The notes beneath the pieces were generated by a model, which ran no database searches, had not been told where the DNA came from, and saw only the letters and a program-made list of their open reading frames with translations. Both the position numbers and the translations under genes were made by a program. Source: a virus. Taken from it: 58,426 bases of DNA. Where the stretch lies: IMG/VR virus record IMGVR_UViG_3300011114_000309, positions 1 through 58,426 of that record; one strand, given 5' to 3'. Below, in pieces: positions 15,812-21,937 of the stretch; positions within the stretch are counted from its first letter, which is position 1, and every line of letters starts with the position of its first letter.

Positions 15812-16211
15812 CTGGTCGGTGTGGCAACCGGCAGCGCTAAGGTGAACCCCAGAGCATTTAGGTGGGGCTTGTGTGGTCACAATGTCTTCCTTAGCAGACT
15901 GCGTGATTGCCCATGCCAAGGGCCATGCCCCTCCTAAGTCTTCTGGGGTTTTGCTTTTGGCACTGACCGTACTCCGCACGAGAGTAGGGGCCGCAAGTGG
16001 GGCTGCTCGGAGTTAAACCGCACACGGTATGCCGTTAGGCTAGGGGGCAGATCCCGAACAATCCGTGGGACTCGCCGTAGGCCCAAGTCCGGGGGTGTGA
16101 GAGTTAACCCGTCTCGCACATGGGCCTCCCGCAAGGGGGTGGAATCCTCTCTCTCTATCCTGTATGGGGTAGGGGGAGCCTTTGGGTGGAAATACCCACA
16201 GATGTGTTTTT
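15812..16211 (+). ncRNA. Candidate large structured non-coding RNA (unidentified)
   Basis: About 400 bases without a convincing gene on either strand and visibly richer in G+C than the surroundings. Helices that can be drawn on the + strand: 15831-15842 with 15889-15902 (GCAG and GCTAAGG against CCTTAGC and CTGC); 15914-15920 with 15956-15962, enclosing CCCC/GGGG; 15971-15976 with 16008-16013; 16024-16035; 16068-16072 with 16086-16090; 16095-16101 with 16113-16119; 16126-16139 with a GCAA tetraloop; a 12-bp hairpin 16149-16178; and 16183-16198 followed by TTTTT at 16207. Several helices need G-U pairs that only work as + strand RNA. It resembles the large ornate RNAs of phages in style, but I cannot assign it to a known class. 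Confidence 0.6.
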
Positions 16212-16422
16212 AGGTGGTTTGGCCGTCGATAAATTCGTCGAGGCCTGAGCCGGTCAGGACATAAGCGGCGTCCTTATATTCCACAGTGATTAGCTGTTGT
16301 CTTAGCCACTCGTATCGTTTGAGTTGGTGTTCTAGTTCTTCAAGTCTTACTGCTGCTCGCTTCGCTACAGCGGCGTCGGCCCAGGGACCGTTAATCCCCT
16401 TTAGCTGGTCGATCAAGTTCAT
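16210..16422 (-). CDS. Hypothetical small protein
   Basis: 70 residues, mostly helical (ADAAVAKRAAVRLEELEHQLKRYEWLRQQ) with a short C-terminal strand region. Overlaps the upstream gene by 32 bases. Last gene of the leftward accessory island; no family recognised. Confidence 0.6.
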   Translation of the reverse strand: MNLIDQLKGINGPWADAAVAKRAAVRLEELEHQLKRYEWLRQQLITVEYKDAAYVLTGSGLDEFIDGQTT

Positions 16423-16576
16423 TGGTTAAATCCTTCAGAAGTTCTTCGGCCAAAGCTTTAAGCGCGATGGACTTTAGCATCAGGGTATAGGCCTGACGAT
16501 AGGCATGTTCTGCTTCGTCGTGGAGCTGCTCCACACGGACTTGAAGTTGGACTCTTGGATCAATTTTTAACATCAT
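16391..16576 (-). CDS. Hypothetical small helical protein
   Basis: 61 residues from the ATGATG at 16576 (MMLKIDPRVQLQVRVEQLHDEAEH), overlapping the sigma-like gene's end by 17 bases. Long amphipathic helix, probably coiled coil. The longer reading upstream is a shadow of the sigma-like gene. Confidence 0.55.
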   Translation of the reverse strand: MMLKIDPRVQLQVRVEQLHDEAEHAYRQAYTLMLKSIALKALAEELLKDLTNELDRPAKGD

Positions 16577-17405
16577 GTAACCCCTGTTTCCACCCCTCAC
16601 GGAAGGCATCCACGATGTAAACGTCGTTGAGAGGGATCTTGTTAAAGTGACTGTAGGCGGTCCAGAAATGTGATCGACTAACCACCCGCTTTGCACAATT
16701 CTGAGTGGCTCTGTCATAGGCATAGTAAAAGGCTTGTTCACAGGCATCAAGAAGTTCTTTGCCAGGTTTCTTTCTTGCCACAAAAATATGCCAAGCGGCA
16801 GAACGTTTACTGGAAAACGTGTCTATATCAAGGCATGACATTAACTTGTCTTTACGATCTCTAAGTTTGATTAGTCCTTTATGTTCAATCTGCCTAACTC
16901 TTTCCCTTGTCACATCAAAGGCTCGACCAACTTCTTCTAAGTTGTGTTCTTTGGAGCCGTCCATGCCGTAACGCATCTTGATGATCTTCGCTTCCTTTGG
17001 CGACAAAGTATGTAAGACCTCGTGGACTTTCTCTTGGATTTCTTTTTTGTGAACCATGTCCTCGAGGGATAAGGTCTCTTCGTCACCGCCGTAGGTGAGA
17101 ACGGACATCTGATGTTTATCCAACAAGACCTGGCCTTTGTTGGTGGTCAAGGTATTCCAGAGTTGTTCTTCGGACCAAAGATCTTCAGGTAAAGCACAGA
17201 AGTAATCTAATAACTTTTGTGCGGTGGCTGTGAACGTACCGTCTTGTTTCAGCGGCGCTTCTTTTAAGGTTATTAATCGGTGAATGGACTGCATGTGAAC
17301 GCCGATGTCTCGAGAGAACTCAGCAATTGATTTAAACCCAGCATTTTCTATGGCACTTAGCAGTAGATTGTTTTTTATTTTTAGTTCTACGCGGTATTCT
17401 TTCAT
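16560..17405 (-). CDS. HTH / sigma-70 region 4 regulator
   Basis: 281 residues from the ATG at 17405, which has AAGGAG seven bases upstream and overlaps the previous stop as ATGA. An N-terminal XRE-like helix-turn-helix (SIAEFSRDIGVHMQSIHRLI) is followed at about residues 134-182 by a clear sigma-70 region 4 (LSPKEAKIIKMRYGMDG, then LEEVGRAFDVTRERVRQIEH). Region 2 (the -10 binding part) is missing, and the C-terminal ~85 residues match nothing I know. It could tether host RNA polymerase to phage promoters or compete with host sigma at region 4 contacts. It lies downstream in the early accessory operon. Confidence 0.8.
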   Translation of the reverse strand: MKEYRVELKIKNNLLLSAIENAGFKSIAEFSRDIGVHMQSIHRLITLKEAPLKQDGTFTATAQKLLDYFCALPEDLWSEEQLWNTLTTNKGQVLLDKHQMSVLTYGGDEETLSLEDMVHKKEIQEKVHEVLHTLSPKEAKIIKMRYGMDGSKEHNLEEVGRAFDVTRERVRQIEHKGLIKLRDRKDKLMSCLDIDTFSSKRSAAWHIFVARKKPGKELLDACEQAFYYAYDRATQNCAKRVVSRSHFWTAYSHFNKIPLNDVYIVDAFREGWKQGLHDVKN

Positions 17406-17653
17406 GGTTTCTCCTTCCATGCTGCTTCAAACCCTTTAAGCCAAGCCTTCTCCCAGGCGATACACCACAGGTCATAAGACCCATCAAGTGGAAACTTGAA
17501 ATCTTCCTTGCCTTTCATCATGGCTTTAACATCTTTGCGCTTGATGAATGCCTCCCAAGCTTTGTCTCTGTCAGGGTTAACAAGGGGTACGTCGTCAAAC
17601 AGTCCTTTCTTACTGCCTTTACTTTTCTGGTGCATGTTGTGATCGCCACTCAT
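17402..17653 (-). CDS. Hypothetical protein
   Basis: 83 residues from the ATG at 17653 (MSGDHNMHQKSKGSKKGLFD); AAGGGGA stands upstream and the start overlaps the previous stop. The C-terminal DLWCIAWEKAWLKGFEAAW segment resembles a motif of phage accessory proteins (W...A...GF..AW). The longer start would run through the previous gene. Function unknown. Confidence 0.65.
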   Translation of the reverse strand: MSGDHNMHQKSKGSKKGLFDDVPLVNPDRDKAWEAFIKRKDVKAMMKGKEDFKFPLDGSYDLWCIAWEKAWLKGFEAAWKEKP

Positions 17654-17886
17654 TGCTTTCCCCTTGCTCGCGTCCGTAGCCGTAGCGTCTGCACTGCACT
17701 GTCCTTGCTTCGTTGCCCTCTGTATACCGTTCCGTCCCCGTAGCAATTACCACCATCGACAAGTGCTTGGCGCAGTTCGTCAATTTCTTCCTGCATCCGC
17801 GCTTGGATCATCGACTCGCTAATCATGCCCATCTGATGATCGGGATGCTCCTCGCATCTTTCGTTCCAAGTCTTAATGTGTTTCAT
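17650..17886 (-). CDS. Small accessory protein ending in RARGKQ
   Basis: 78 residues: MKHIKTWNERCEEHPDH..., a helical EEIDELRQALVDGG segment and the terminal RTRARGKQ. The codons for RARGK are the same DNA cassette that ends the next three paralogues and provide the AAGGGGA ribosome site of the following gene. It shares a 22-bp identical segment (LRQALVD) with the gene at 19099-19521. Related proteins are common in Burkholderiales phages; function unknown. Confidence 0.65.
   Translation of the reverse strand: MKHIKTWNERCEEHPDHQMGMISESMIQARMQEEIDELRQALVDGGNCYGDGTVYRGQRSKDSAVQTLRLRTRARGKQ
17657..17670 (-). repeat. 14-bp gene-junction repeat (copy 1 of 4)
   Basis: - strand CGAGCAAGGGGAAA. Codes Arg-Ala-Arg-Gly-Lys/Asn at the gene end and serves as Shine-Dalgarno site for the next ATG. 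Confidence 0.8.
17754..17775 (-). repeat. 22-bp in-frame repeat shared by two accessory genes (copy 1)
   Basis: Identical to 19392-19413; in both genes it codes LRQALVD in the same frame. Suggests local gene conversion or modular duplication within the accessory island. Confidence 0.75.
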
Positions 17887-18161
17887 TTATTTCCCCTTGC
17901 TCGTATGGCGCCTTCGCTGTAGTCGGGACGAACCCACTCGCTTTTTGCCACGGCGATGCAGTCGTTCGAATCCAGCATGTAATCGCCTTCGGTGACGCAG
18001 TAATCGTCTTCCTCTTTGATCGCCTTGCAGATGCGATCAAGCTCGGCGGCAGCAACAAGGGCAGCGAAGCGTTCGAGCTGCCCTTCCCAGCAGGTCCAAC
18101 CAAGCCCGTGCTTGGCGATGCCAGCCTTCCGCGCCAGCTTAATAATTTCCTCGTGGGTCAT
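17883..18161 (-). CDS. Tandem paralogue A, LERFAALVAAAE...AIRARGNK family
   Basis: 92 residues from the ATG at 18161 (MTHEEIIKLARKAGIAKHGL). Shares with its two upstream neighbours an N-terminal EEIIxxAxxxG helix, the core QLERFAALVAAAELDRICKAI and the C-terminal GAIRARGNK. Its middle (DDYCVTEGDYMLDSNDCIAV) is unique. Starts in an ATGA overlap. This family is widespread in phages of Burkholderiales; no function is established. Confidence 0.75.
   Translation of the reverse strand: MTHEEIIKLARKAGIAKHGLGWTCWEGQLERFAALVAAAELDRICKAIKEEDDYCVTEGDYMLDSNDCIAVAKSEWVRPDYSEGAIRARGNK
17890..17903 (-). repeat. 14-bp gene-junction repeat (copy 2 of 4)
   Basis: - strand CGAGCAAGGGGAAA at the end of paralogue A; ribosome site for the gene starting at 17886. 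Confidence 0.8.
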
Positions 18162-18421
18162 GTGTTTCCCCTTGCTCGTATAGCTTTCTTGCAATCCTCG
18201 GCATCAGGTTTGTTTCTGTAAGCCTCGTCCTCGTCTTCAAATTCTTGATTGCACCAGTCATGAAACATCTGGTCACACAACCTTGCACATGACTCGCGTT
18301 CATGCGCGGCAACAAGGGCAGCGAAACGTTCAAGGTCTTCAACGTGTGCCGTTGTGACAAAGTAGGAGAAATGCGACATGCCCGACTCCAGCGCCATGCG
18401 GATTATTTCTTCTCTGTTCAT
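18158..18421 (-). CDS. Tandem paralogue B, LERFAALVAAHE...AIRARGNT family
   Basis: 87 residues from the ATG at 18421 (MNREEIIRMALESGMSHFSY), with DLERFAALVAAHERESCARLC and the end CKKAIRARGNT. Cys-rich compared with paralogue A (four Cys). ATGA-coupled at both ends. Probably arose by tandem duplication with A and C; function unknown. Confidence 0.75.
   Translation of the reverse strand: MNREEIIRMALESGMSHFSYFVTTAHVEDLERFAALVAAHERESCARLCDQMFHDWCNQEFEDEDEAYRNKPDAEDCKKAIRARGNT
18165..18178 (-). repeat. 14-bp gene-junction repeat (copy 3 of 4)
   Basis: - strand CGAGCAAGGGGAAA at the end of paralogue B; ribosome site of paralogue A. Confidence 0.8.
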
Positions 18422-18654
18422 TTGTTTCCCCTTGCTCGTATGGCGGCGGCGCAGTCTTTTCCATGCTTGTACCACTCAGGTCCACCATTAAATACATTCA
18501 ATGCCGGATGCACCCCAAGCCCCTCACACACCTTCGCACACGCCTCACACTCGGCAGCAGCAATGATGGTGGCGAACTCTGCGAGTGACTCTGCGGTAAA
18601 AGCATAAATGCCGTACTCGTTCCTCGCCATGCGGATGATGTCTTCTCTATCCAT
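18418..18654 (-). CDS. Tandem paralogue C, AAAECEACAKVCEG...AIRARGNK family
   Basis: 78 residues: MDREDIIRMARNEYGIYAFT, ESLAEFATIIAAAECEACAKVC, then KDCAAAIRARGNK. Carries the same N-terminal and C-terminal motifs as A and B around a different middle. Overlaps the upstream gene by 8 bases and the downstream start by 4. Function unknown. Confidence 0.75.
   Translation of the reverse strand: MDREDIIRMARNEYGIYAFTAESLAEFATIIAAAECEACAKVCEGLGVHPALNVFNGGPEWYKHGKDCAAAIRARGNK
18425..18438 (-). repeat. 14-bp gene-junction repeat (copy 4 of 4)
   Basis: - strand CGAGCAAGGGGAAA at the end of paralogue C; ribosome site of paralogue B. Confidence 0.8.
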
Positions 18655-19102
18655 GATTCTTCTCCTTCAAGGCTTGCTCAATGGCTTTTGCAAAGGCAAG
18701 CACACCATAATTCTTACCACCATCGTAGAGATTTGTATCTGCCAGCTCAAACACAGCATCATCCGTCAGTGAAACCCATTCACGCTTTGGGATTACTTTT
18801 TCATGGTACGTCTGATCGTTCATTACTGCCATAGCAAGTGACACGCAGGTTTGGCATGGTGCGGTGTAGAGAGGTGTCCATCGCTCAGGATGACGGCCAA
18901 TATCTGCTGGTATGTGCGTGATGACATTATTCGTAATAAAGTTGTGCATCCACGCCACCGGCTCTTGCTCTGTCTCTAATGCTTCGTGCAACCGGCGCAG
19001 TTCGACGGCTGATTCCCTGCCCGTGCTATTGCTTATTCGTCCTTGCACAAACTCAGCGTCCAGCGCATCAGCCAGCCGCAGGGCTTTGGGTTGTGTGCTC
19101 AT
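18647..19102 (-). CDS. EPVAW...PLYTAP accessory protein (paralogue 1)
   Basis: 151 residues. N-terminus ALRLADALDAEF...SAVELRRLHEALE is a classic Burkholderiales phage accessory start; then EQEPVAWMHN, WTPLYTAP, KREWVSLTDDAVFELAD and a terminal AFAKAIEQALKEKNHG helix. Shares the EPVAW/PLYTA/REWV-LT/KEKN order with the next upstream gene and part with the one after it. Function unknown; coupled by a 4-base overlap. Confidence 0.7.
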   Translation of the reverse strand: MSTQPKALRLADALDAEFVQGRISNSTGRESAVELRRLHEALETEQEPVAWMHNFITNNVITHIPADIGRHPERWTPLYTAPCQTCVSLAMAVMNDQTYHEKVIPKREWVSLTDDAVFELADTNLYDGGKNYGVLAFAKAIEQALKEKNHG

Positions 19103-19521
19103 GCGTTCTTCTCCCGCAGCTTGGCTTCGATGTATCGGGCAAACCTCACACCGTCCTCATTCAAGAAAAGTGCTTCCATGTCCTCCTCCGTCAGCCCAAC
19201 CCATTCACGCTTTGGTGATGCGGTGTAGAGGGGTATGTCATCTGGATTGGGGCCGATCAGGTTGCCTTCTTCGTCAAATTTTGATGATTGATACCACCAA
19301 AGTTCGCCTTTGCCCCCATCGGTAATCCACGCCACCGGCTCATGGTCAGTTTTCACCATTTCATCGACACGTTTTTGCGATGTGTCGTCGGCATCGACAA
19401 GTGCTTGGCGCAGGATGGCGATGGCTTCAGCGTAGTAATTTTCATCGCCCGTTTCCATCAACATCTGTGCGCTTGCATCCTCCAGCACCTCTATCGCTTC
19501 TTCAATATCTTCCCTGCTCAT
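19099..19521 (-). CDS. EPVAW...PLYTAS accessory protein (paralogue 2)
   Basis: 140 residues. A helical N-terminus (MSREDIEEAIEVLEDASAQM...AIAILRQALVDADD) then HEPVAWITDGG, IPLYTASPKREWVGLTEEDME and a YIEAKLREKNA tail. The C-terminal half is paralogous to the 18647-19102 product; the N-terminal half instead shares DNA with the gene at 17650, so the protein looks mosaic. Function unknown. Confidence 0.7.
   Translation of the reverse strand: MSREDIEEAIEVLEDASAQMLMETGDENYYAEAIAILRQALVDADDTSQKRVDEMVKTDHEPVAWITDGGKGELWWYQSSKFDEEGNLIGPNPDDIPLYTASPKREWVGLTEEDMEALFLNEDGVRFARYIEAKLREKNA
19392..19413 (-). repeat. 22-bp in-frame repeat shared by two accessory genes (copy 2)
   Basis: Identical to 17754-17775; codes LRQALVD in both genes. 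Confidence 0.75.
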
Positions 19522-19745
19522 GTGTTTTTCCTTTTGATTGCTGCCTCTAGTGCTCTAGCAACATCAAGCCAACCGCCACCTTCAAGAACGTCATCAATTG
19601 CATCAAATACTTCTTTATCTGTCAGCGCAACCCATTGCTTGGCTGGTTTGCTTGAAATACAAGTGACTGTATAGGCTCTGCCACACTGACAACCCCAAGC
19701 TACAGGCCCGTCTGCGGATGACCTTGCGTTTTTGTTTTCACTCAT
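19518..19745 (-). CDS. Short EPVAW-type accessory protein (paralogue 3)
   Basis: 75 residues from ATG 19745 (MSENKNARSSADG), two bases after the upstream stop. Contains GPVAWGCQCGRAYTVTC, KQWVALTDKEVFDAIDD and a VARALEAAIKRKNT helix: a shortened form of the two downstream paralogues with an added CQC...C cysteine cluster. Function unknown. Confidence 0.65.
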   Translation of the reverse strand: MSENKNARSSADGPVAWGCQCGRAYTVTCISSKPAKQWVALTDKEVFDAIDDVLEGGGWLDVARALEAAIKRKNT

Positions 19746-19747
19746 AT

Positions 19748-19891
19748 TCACCACCACTTTTGAGGTTCAAGAAATAAAGCAGCACAGACTGCTGCCATCG
19801 CAAACCACCCACCTGCTGCCATTGCCATGGATATACCAAGGCCAAGCAACGCAAACATGCGGAACCACATATCAAATTCGCTTAACTTCAT
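19748..19891 (-). CDS. 47-residue membrane microprotein
   Basis: MKLSEFDMWFRMFALLGLGI... ending ALFLEPQKWW. Residues about 10-40 are almost wholly hydrophobic, giving one long or two short membrane segments. Start overlaps the upstream stop as ATGA (19888-19891) and follows AGGGAGAA. The coupling and clean start make it credible. Confidence 0.6.
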   Translation of the reverse strand: MKLSEFDMWFRMFALLGLGISMAMAAGGWFAMAAVCAALFLEPQKWW

Positions 19892-20199
19892 TTCTCCCTC
19901 GCTTTCAGCATGGCGTCTGCCATTGCATATGATTGCTCGGCAAGATCTTCAAATCCCCAATCTTCAAATTCTTCCCAAACCTCAAACATTTGTTGCAGAG
20001 CCTTGGCTGCAAAGTAATCACGAAGTGGCGTGTCGTTCTGAGGTTGGCAGCAATGTCCGCACCGAGGGCATTCAAATTGCTGTGACGCTTTCCTCAATCG
20101 ACTTACATGACCTTTGTTATAGCCAGTCTGTTGCGCGATATCTTTGATCGTAAGTGAAGGATCTTTGACCAACTCACGAACCTTTGTGTAACGGTTCAT
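19888..20199 (-). CDS. HTH protein with CxxC cluster and DYFAAKAL module
   Basis: 103 residues. A helix-turn-helix (SLTIKDIAQQTGYNKGHVSRLRKA) is followed by a metal-binding-like CPRCGHCC at about 44-51 and then LRDYFAAKALQQMFEVWEE...YAMADAMLKAREK. The last part is the same module as the gene at 11654-11860. Probably a small DNA-binding regulator; ATGA-coupled to its neighbours. Confidence 0.65.
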   Translation of the reverse strand: MNRYTKVRELVKDPSLTIKDIAQQTGYNKGHVSRLRKASQQFECPRCGHCCQPQNDTPLRDYFAAKALQQMFEVWEEFEDWGFEDLAEQSYAMADAMLKAREK

Positions 20200-20516
20200 G
20201 TCCTTGCTCCTAAACCAAACGGGTTATGCCAATTCATTGGCACTTTTGGTTTACGTGCTTGATAGGTTTTATGTTCTTCTTTGACTTCGTAGTAATTCAC
20301 GATGGTCTTTTTCCAAGGGATGGTTTGCTCTTTAAACCCTTTTGATTTCACAACCATATCGTCTGCTGCCATTTCATCTAACAGTTGACCGGCTCGCTTC
20401 GCTGTGAAGTCAAACTTCTCGCCAATGGTCCAAGCATTCACAGGATTCTTTAACTTCTTTAGATAGTCAAAGATCATTTGCTTTCTTTTTTCTTTATTCA
20501 TCTTTACTTGTTTCAT
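20196..20516 (-). CDS. Winged-helix-like protein
   Basis: 106 residues from ATG 20516, which has AAGGAG upstream. RKQMIFDYLKKLKNPVNAWTIGEKFDFTAKRAGQLLDEM fits a winged helix-turn-helix used to read DNA; a basic tail (KTYQARKPKVPMNWHNPFG) follows. Overlaps the upstream gene by 23 bases. Likely a regulator; no closer family recognised. Confidence 0.55.
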   Translation of the reverse strand: MKQVKMNKEKRKQMIFDYLKKLKNPVNAWTIGEKFDFTAKRAGQLLDEMAADDMVVKSKGFKEQTIPWKKTIVNYYEVKEEHKTYQARKPKVPMNWHNPFGLGART

Positions 20517-20730
20517 TAGCTTTCTCCTTTGCAAGCTTAGAAGCGTCAGCCATTGATAACCCTTCTGGAATATCTTCCAACTCAGAAGTCTTGACCCAAC
20601 GTCCTACATAAGTAAGACCGCCAACGTCTTCAGTATGAACAGCAAGAATGCCAAACCGTTTTGACATGACAAACTTCATTGATCCACCAGGTATGGCAAA
20701 CAGTACATCGTTTAATTTGTTTTTGTTCAT
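20494..20730 (-). CDS. Hypothetical protein
   Basis: 78 residues; predominantly beta at the front (VLFAIPGGSMKFVMSKRFGILAVHTEDVG) with a charged helical tail. Starts in a 4-base overlap. No family recognised. Confidence 0.6.
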   Translation of the reverse strand: MNKNKLNDVLFAIPGGSMKFVMSKRFGILAVHTEDVGGLTYVGRWVKTSELEDIPEGLSMADASKLAKEKANETSKDE

Positions 20731-21014
20731 GACCGTCCCTCGTAATCAATCTCTACCGTCTCAGCAAAACCAAAGACCCTGCCGTTATCTTCTGCATACT
20801 TAATATCTATATTCCTAGCCACCTCATACAGGGTTTTATATCCCTGAGTTTTAAAGATGTGGTCTTCCAACATCTGTACGGCGGGCAGGTATTTAGAACT
20901 CTGACGATCAGCTTCTTGTTTCCATTCTTGAATTTGTTTTTCTTGCTGTTGAATTAATTTGTCCTGTTGTTCTATTAACAGTTCGTACGCCTGAATTAGT
21001 AAATGATTTTTCAT
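20727..21014 (-). CDS. Coiled-coil hypothetical protein
   Basis: 95 residues; heptad-rich N-terminus (LLIEQQDKLIQQQEKQIQEWKQ) predicts a coiled coil, then a mixed domain. Its start (AGGAGATACAAC before the ATG at 21014) lies 107 bases inside the reading frame of the upstream gene. Confidence 0.65.
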   Translation of the reverse strand: MKNHLLIQAYELLIEQQDKLIQQQEKQIQEWKQEADRQSSKYLPAVQMLEDHIFKTQGYKTLYEVARNIDIKYAEDNGRVFGFAETVEIDYEGRS

Positions 21015-21348
21015 GTTGTATCTCCTGATTCAATATTGATTGTTCCCGTTCCATCTTTTTTCTAAGCTTCTGTTTGAATTTGTATCTCCTTGCTATTTCA
21101 GTTCTAGTTAGCTTAAATCGTGGCTTGTCTTCACCAACCCCAAGGGTGTAGATCTTTGTTGCGTCTGCACCTCTTTTATTCTTCACCCAACCCGAGATAT
21201 GCACCGCACCAACATCATGTAAAGCGCGAAGATAAGACTGTGCGGTCACAATATGCAGGCCTGTTTCTGCACAAATGTTTTGAGCTGTACACCCATCAAA
21301 CAACATCTTGATCATCCTGGCATACAGCCGTTCGTTCATCTTGATCAT
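20908..21348 (-). CDS. Winged-helix phage protein with long overlapping tail
   Basis: 146 residues. The front (MNERLYARMIKMLFDGCTAQ, NICAETGLHIVTAQSYLRALHDVGAVHI) is a MarR-like winged helix found in many phage proteins; GWVKNKRGADATKIYTLG is its usual wing. Related proteins as I remember them end soon after the basic RRYKFKQKLRKK segment. Here the frame runs on 107 bases into the next gene, giving a low-complexity Asn/Thr/Arg tail that may be a lost stop. Confidence 0.65.
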   Translation of the reverse strand: MIKMNERLYARMIKMLFDGCTAQNICAETGLHIVTAQSYLRALHDVGAVHISGWVKNKRGADATKIYTLGVGEDKPRFKLTRTEIARRYKFKQKLRKKMEREQSILNQEIQHEKSFTNSGVRTVNRTTGQINSTARKTNSRMETRS

Positions 21349-21611
21349 GCTTGGTCATTACCCCACAGCTTCCACTCTTCACCGTCTTTGACAATCTTCT
21401 TTGTATCTTCGATTGCAGCGTCATAACCGGCGCGGAATGCTCTGCCATAAGAGGATCTGGAGAACATGAACTTGTTGGCCTTGATGTCAATCTTCAGTTC
21501 TTCGTACCACTTGGCCCATGCGTCGTAGGCGGGATGAGATTCTGCTGGGCAGGCCTTCCCTTTGGTGCATTCACCGTGACATGGAGGACAGCTAGAAGGG
21601 TTCATTGTCAC
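21345..21611 (-). CDS. Small protein with N-terminal CPPC zinc-knuckle-like motif
   Basis: 88 residues. CPPCHGECTKGKACPAE near the start is a five-cysteine pattern shared with the gene at 21701-21937. The rest (SSYGRAFRAGYDAAIED) resembles the GRAFRAGYDAA helix of phage accessory proteins. Possibly zinc binding; ATGA overlap with the next gene. Function unknown. Confidence 0.65.
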   Translation of the reverse strand: MTMNPSSCPPCHGECTKGKACPAESHPAYDAWAKWYEELKIDIKANKFMFSRSSYGRAFRAGYDAAIEDTKKIVKDGEEWKLWGNDQA

Positions 21612-21765
21612 CAGCCTTTGTGCGTACTAACAAGGTAGCCATGCGTGACTCAGCGATAGCCTCTAGTCCACACTCAATGGCCTCTTCAAAGTTCTTGTCC
21701 TCACACAGGTTGTGCATCTTTTTCAGTGCGTTGATTGCTCTCATGATGTGTATCGCGTGATCCAT
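21592..21765 (-). CDS. 57-residue helical protein
   Basis: MDHAIHIMRAINALKKMHNL, then EDKNFEEAIECGLEAIAESRM, ending RTKAGDNEPF. Two or three helices, reminiscent of one TPR-like pair. Starts behind GAGGAACT, overlaps the upstream gene's tail by 65 bases and the downstream start by 20. Codon pattern and conserved feel support expression; function unknown. Confidence 0.55.
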   Translation of the reverse strand: MDHAIHIMRAINALKKMHNLCEDKNFEEAIECGLEAIAESRMATLLVRTKAGDNEPF

Positions 21766-21937
21766 AGTTCCTCACTTTAAATTCAATGGCTCGGGCAAAA
21801 GCGTATAAGAAGTTGTCTGCGGTAAGTGAATTGGGTATGTCGTCCATACAGGCTCGGATGTCTGCATCACTGATGCGAGCAGGACATAGACGACCTTGGT
21901 TACAAGTTTGATTACACGGCGGACAGGTCTTCATCAT
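21701..21937 (-). CDS. Second CPPC-type small protein
   Basis: 78 residues: MMKTCPPCNQTCNQGRLCPA then DADIRACMDDIPNSLTADNF and LYAFARAIEFKVRN. N-terminal cysteine pattern matches the 21345-21611 product. The last ~20 residues overlap the next gene and are low in character. Probably zinc binding; function unknown. Confidence 0.6.
   Translation of the reverse strand: MMKTCPPCNQTCNQGRLCPARISDADIRACMDDIPNSLTADNFLYAFARAIEFKVRNYGSRDTHHESNQRTEKDAQPV

Noticed and set aside
15467-15979. 170-residue - strand frame over the VRR-NUC gene
   Set aside because: Runs against a gene with an intact active site and across the terminator; no family resemblance.
15934-16134. Possible - strand gene in the RNA region
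   Set aside because: Needs a TTG start, has no Shine-Dalgarno site, Arg/Pro-rich composition reflects the GC-rich hairpins, and it ends inside a helix.
17657-18438. CRISPR-like array from the 14-bp repeats
   Set aside because: Repeats are short, spaced 230-260 bases apart and lie at gene junctions within coding sequence.
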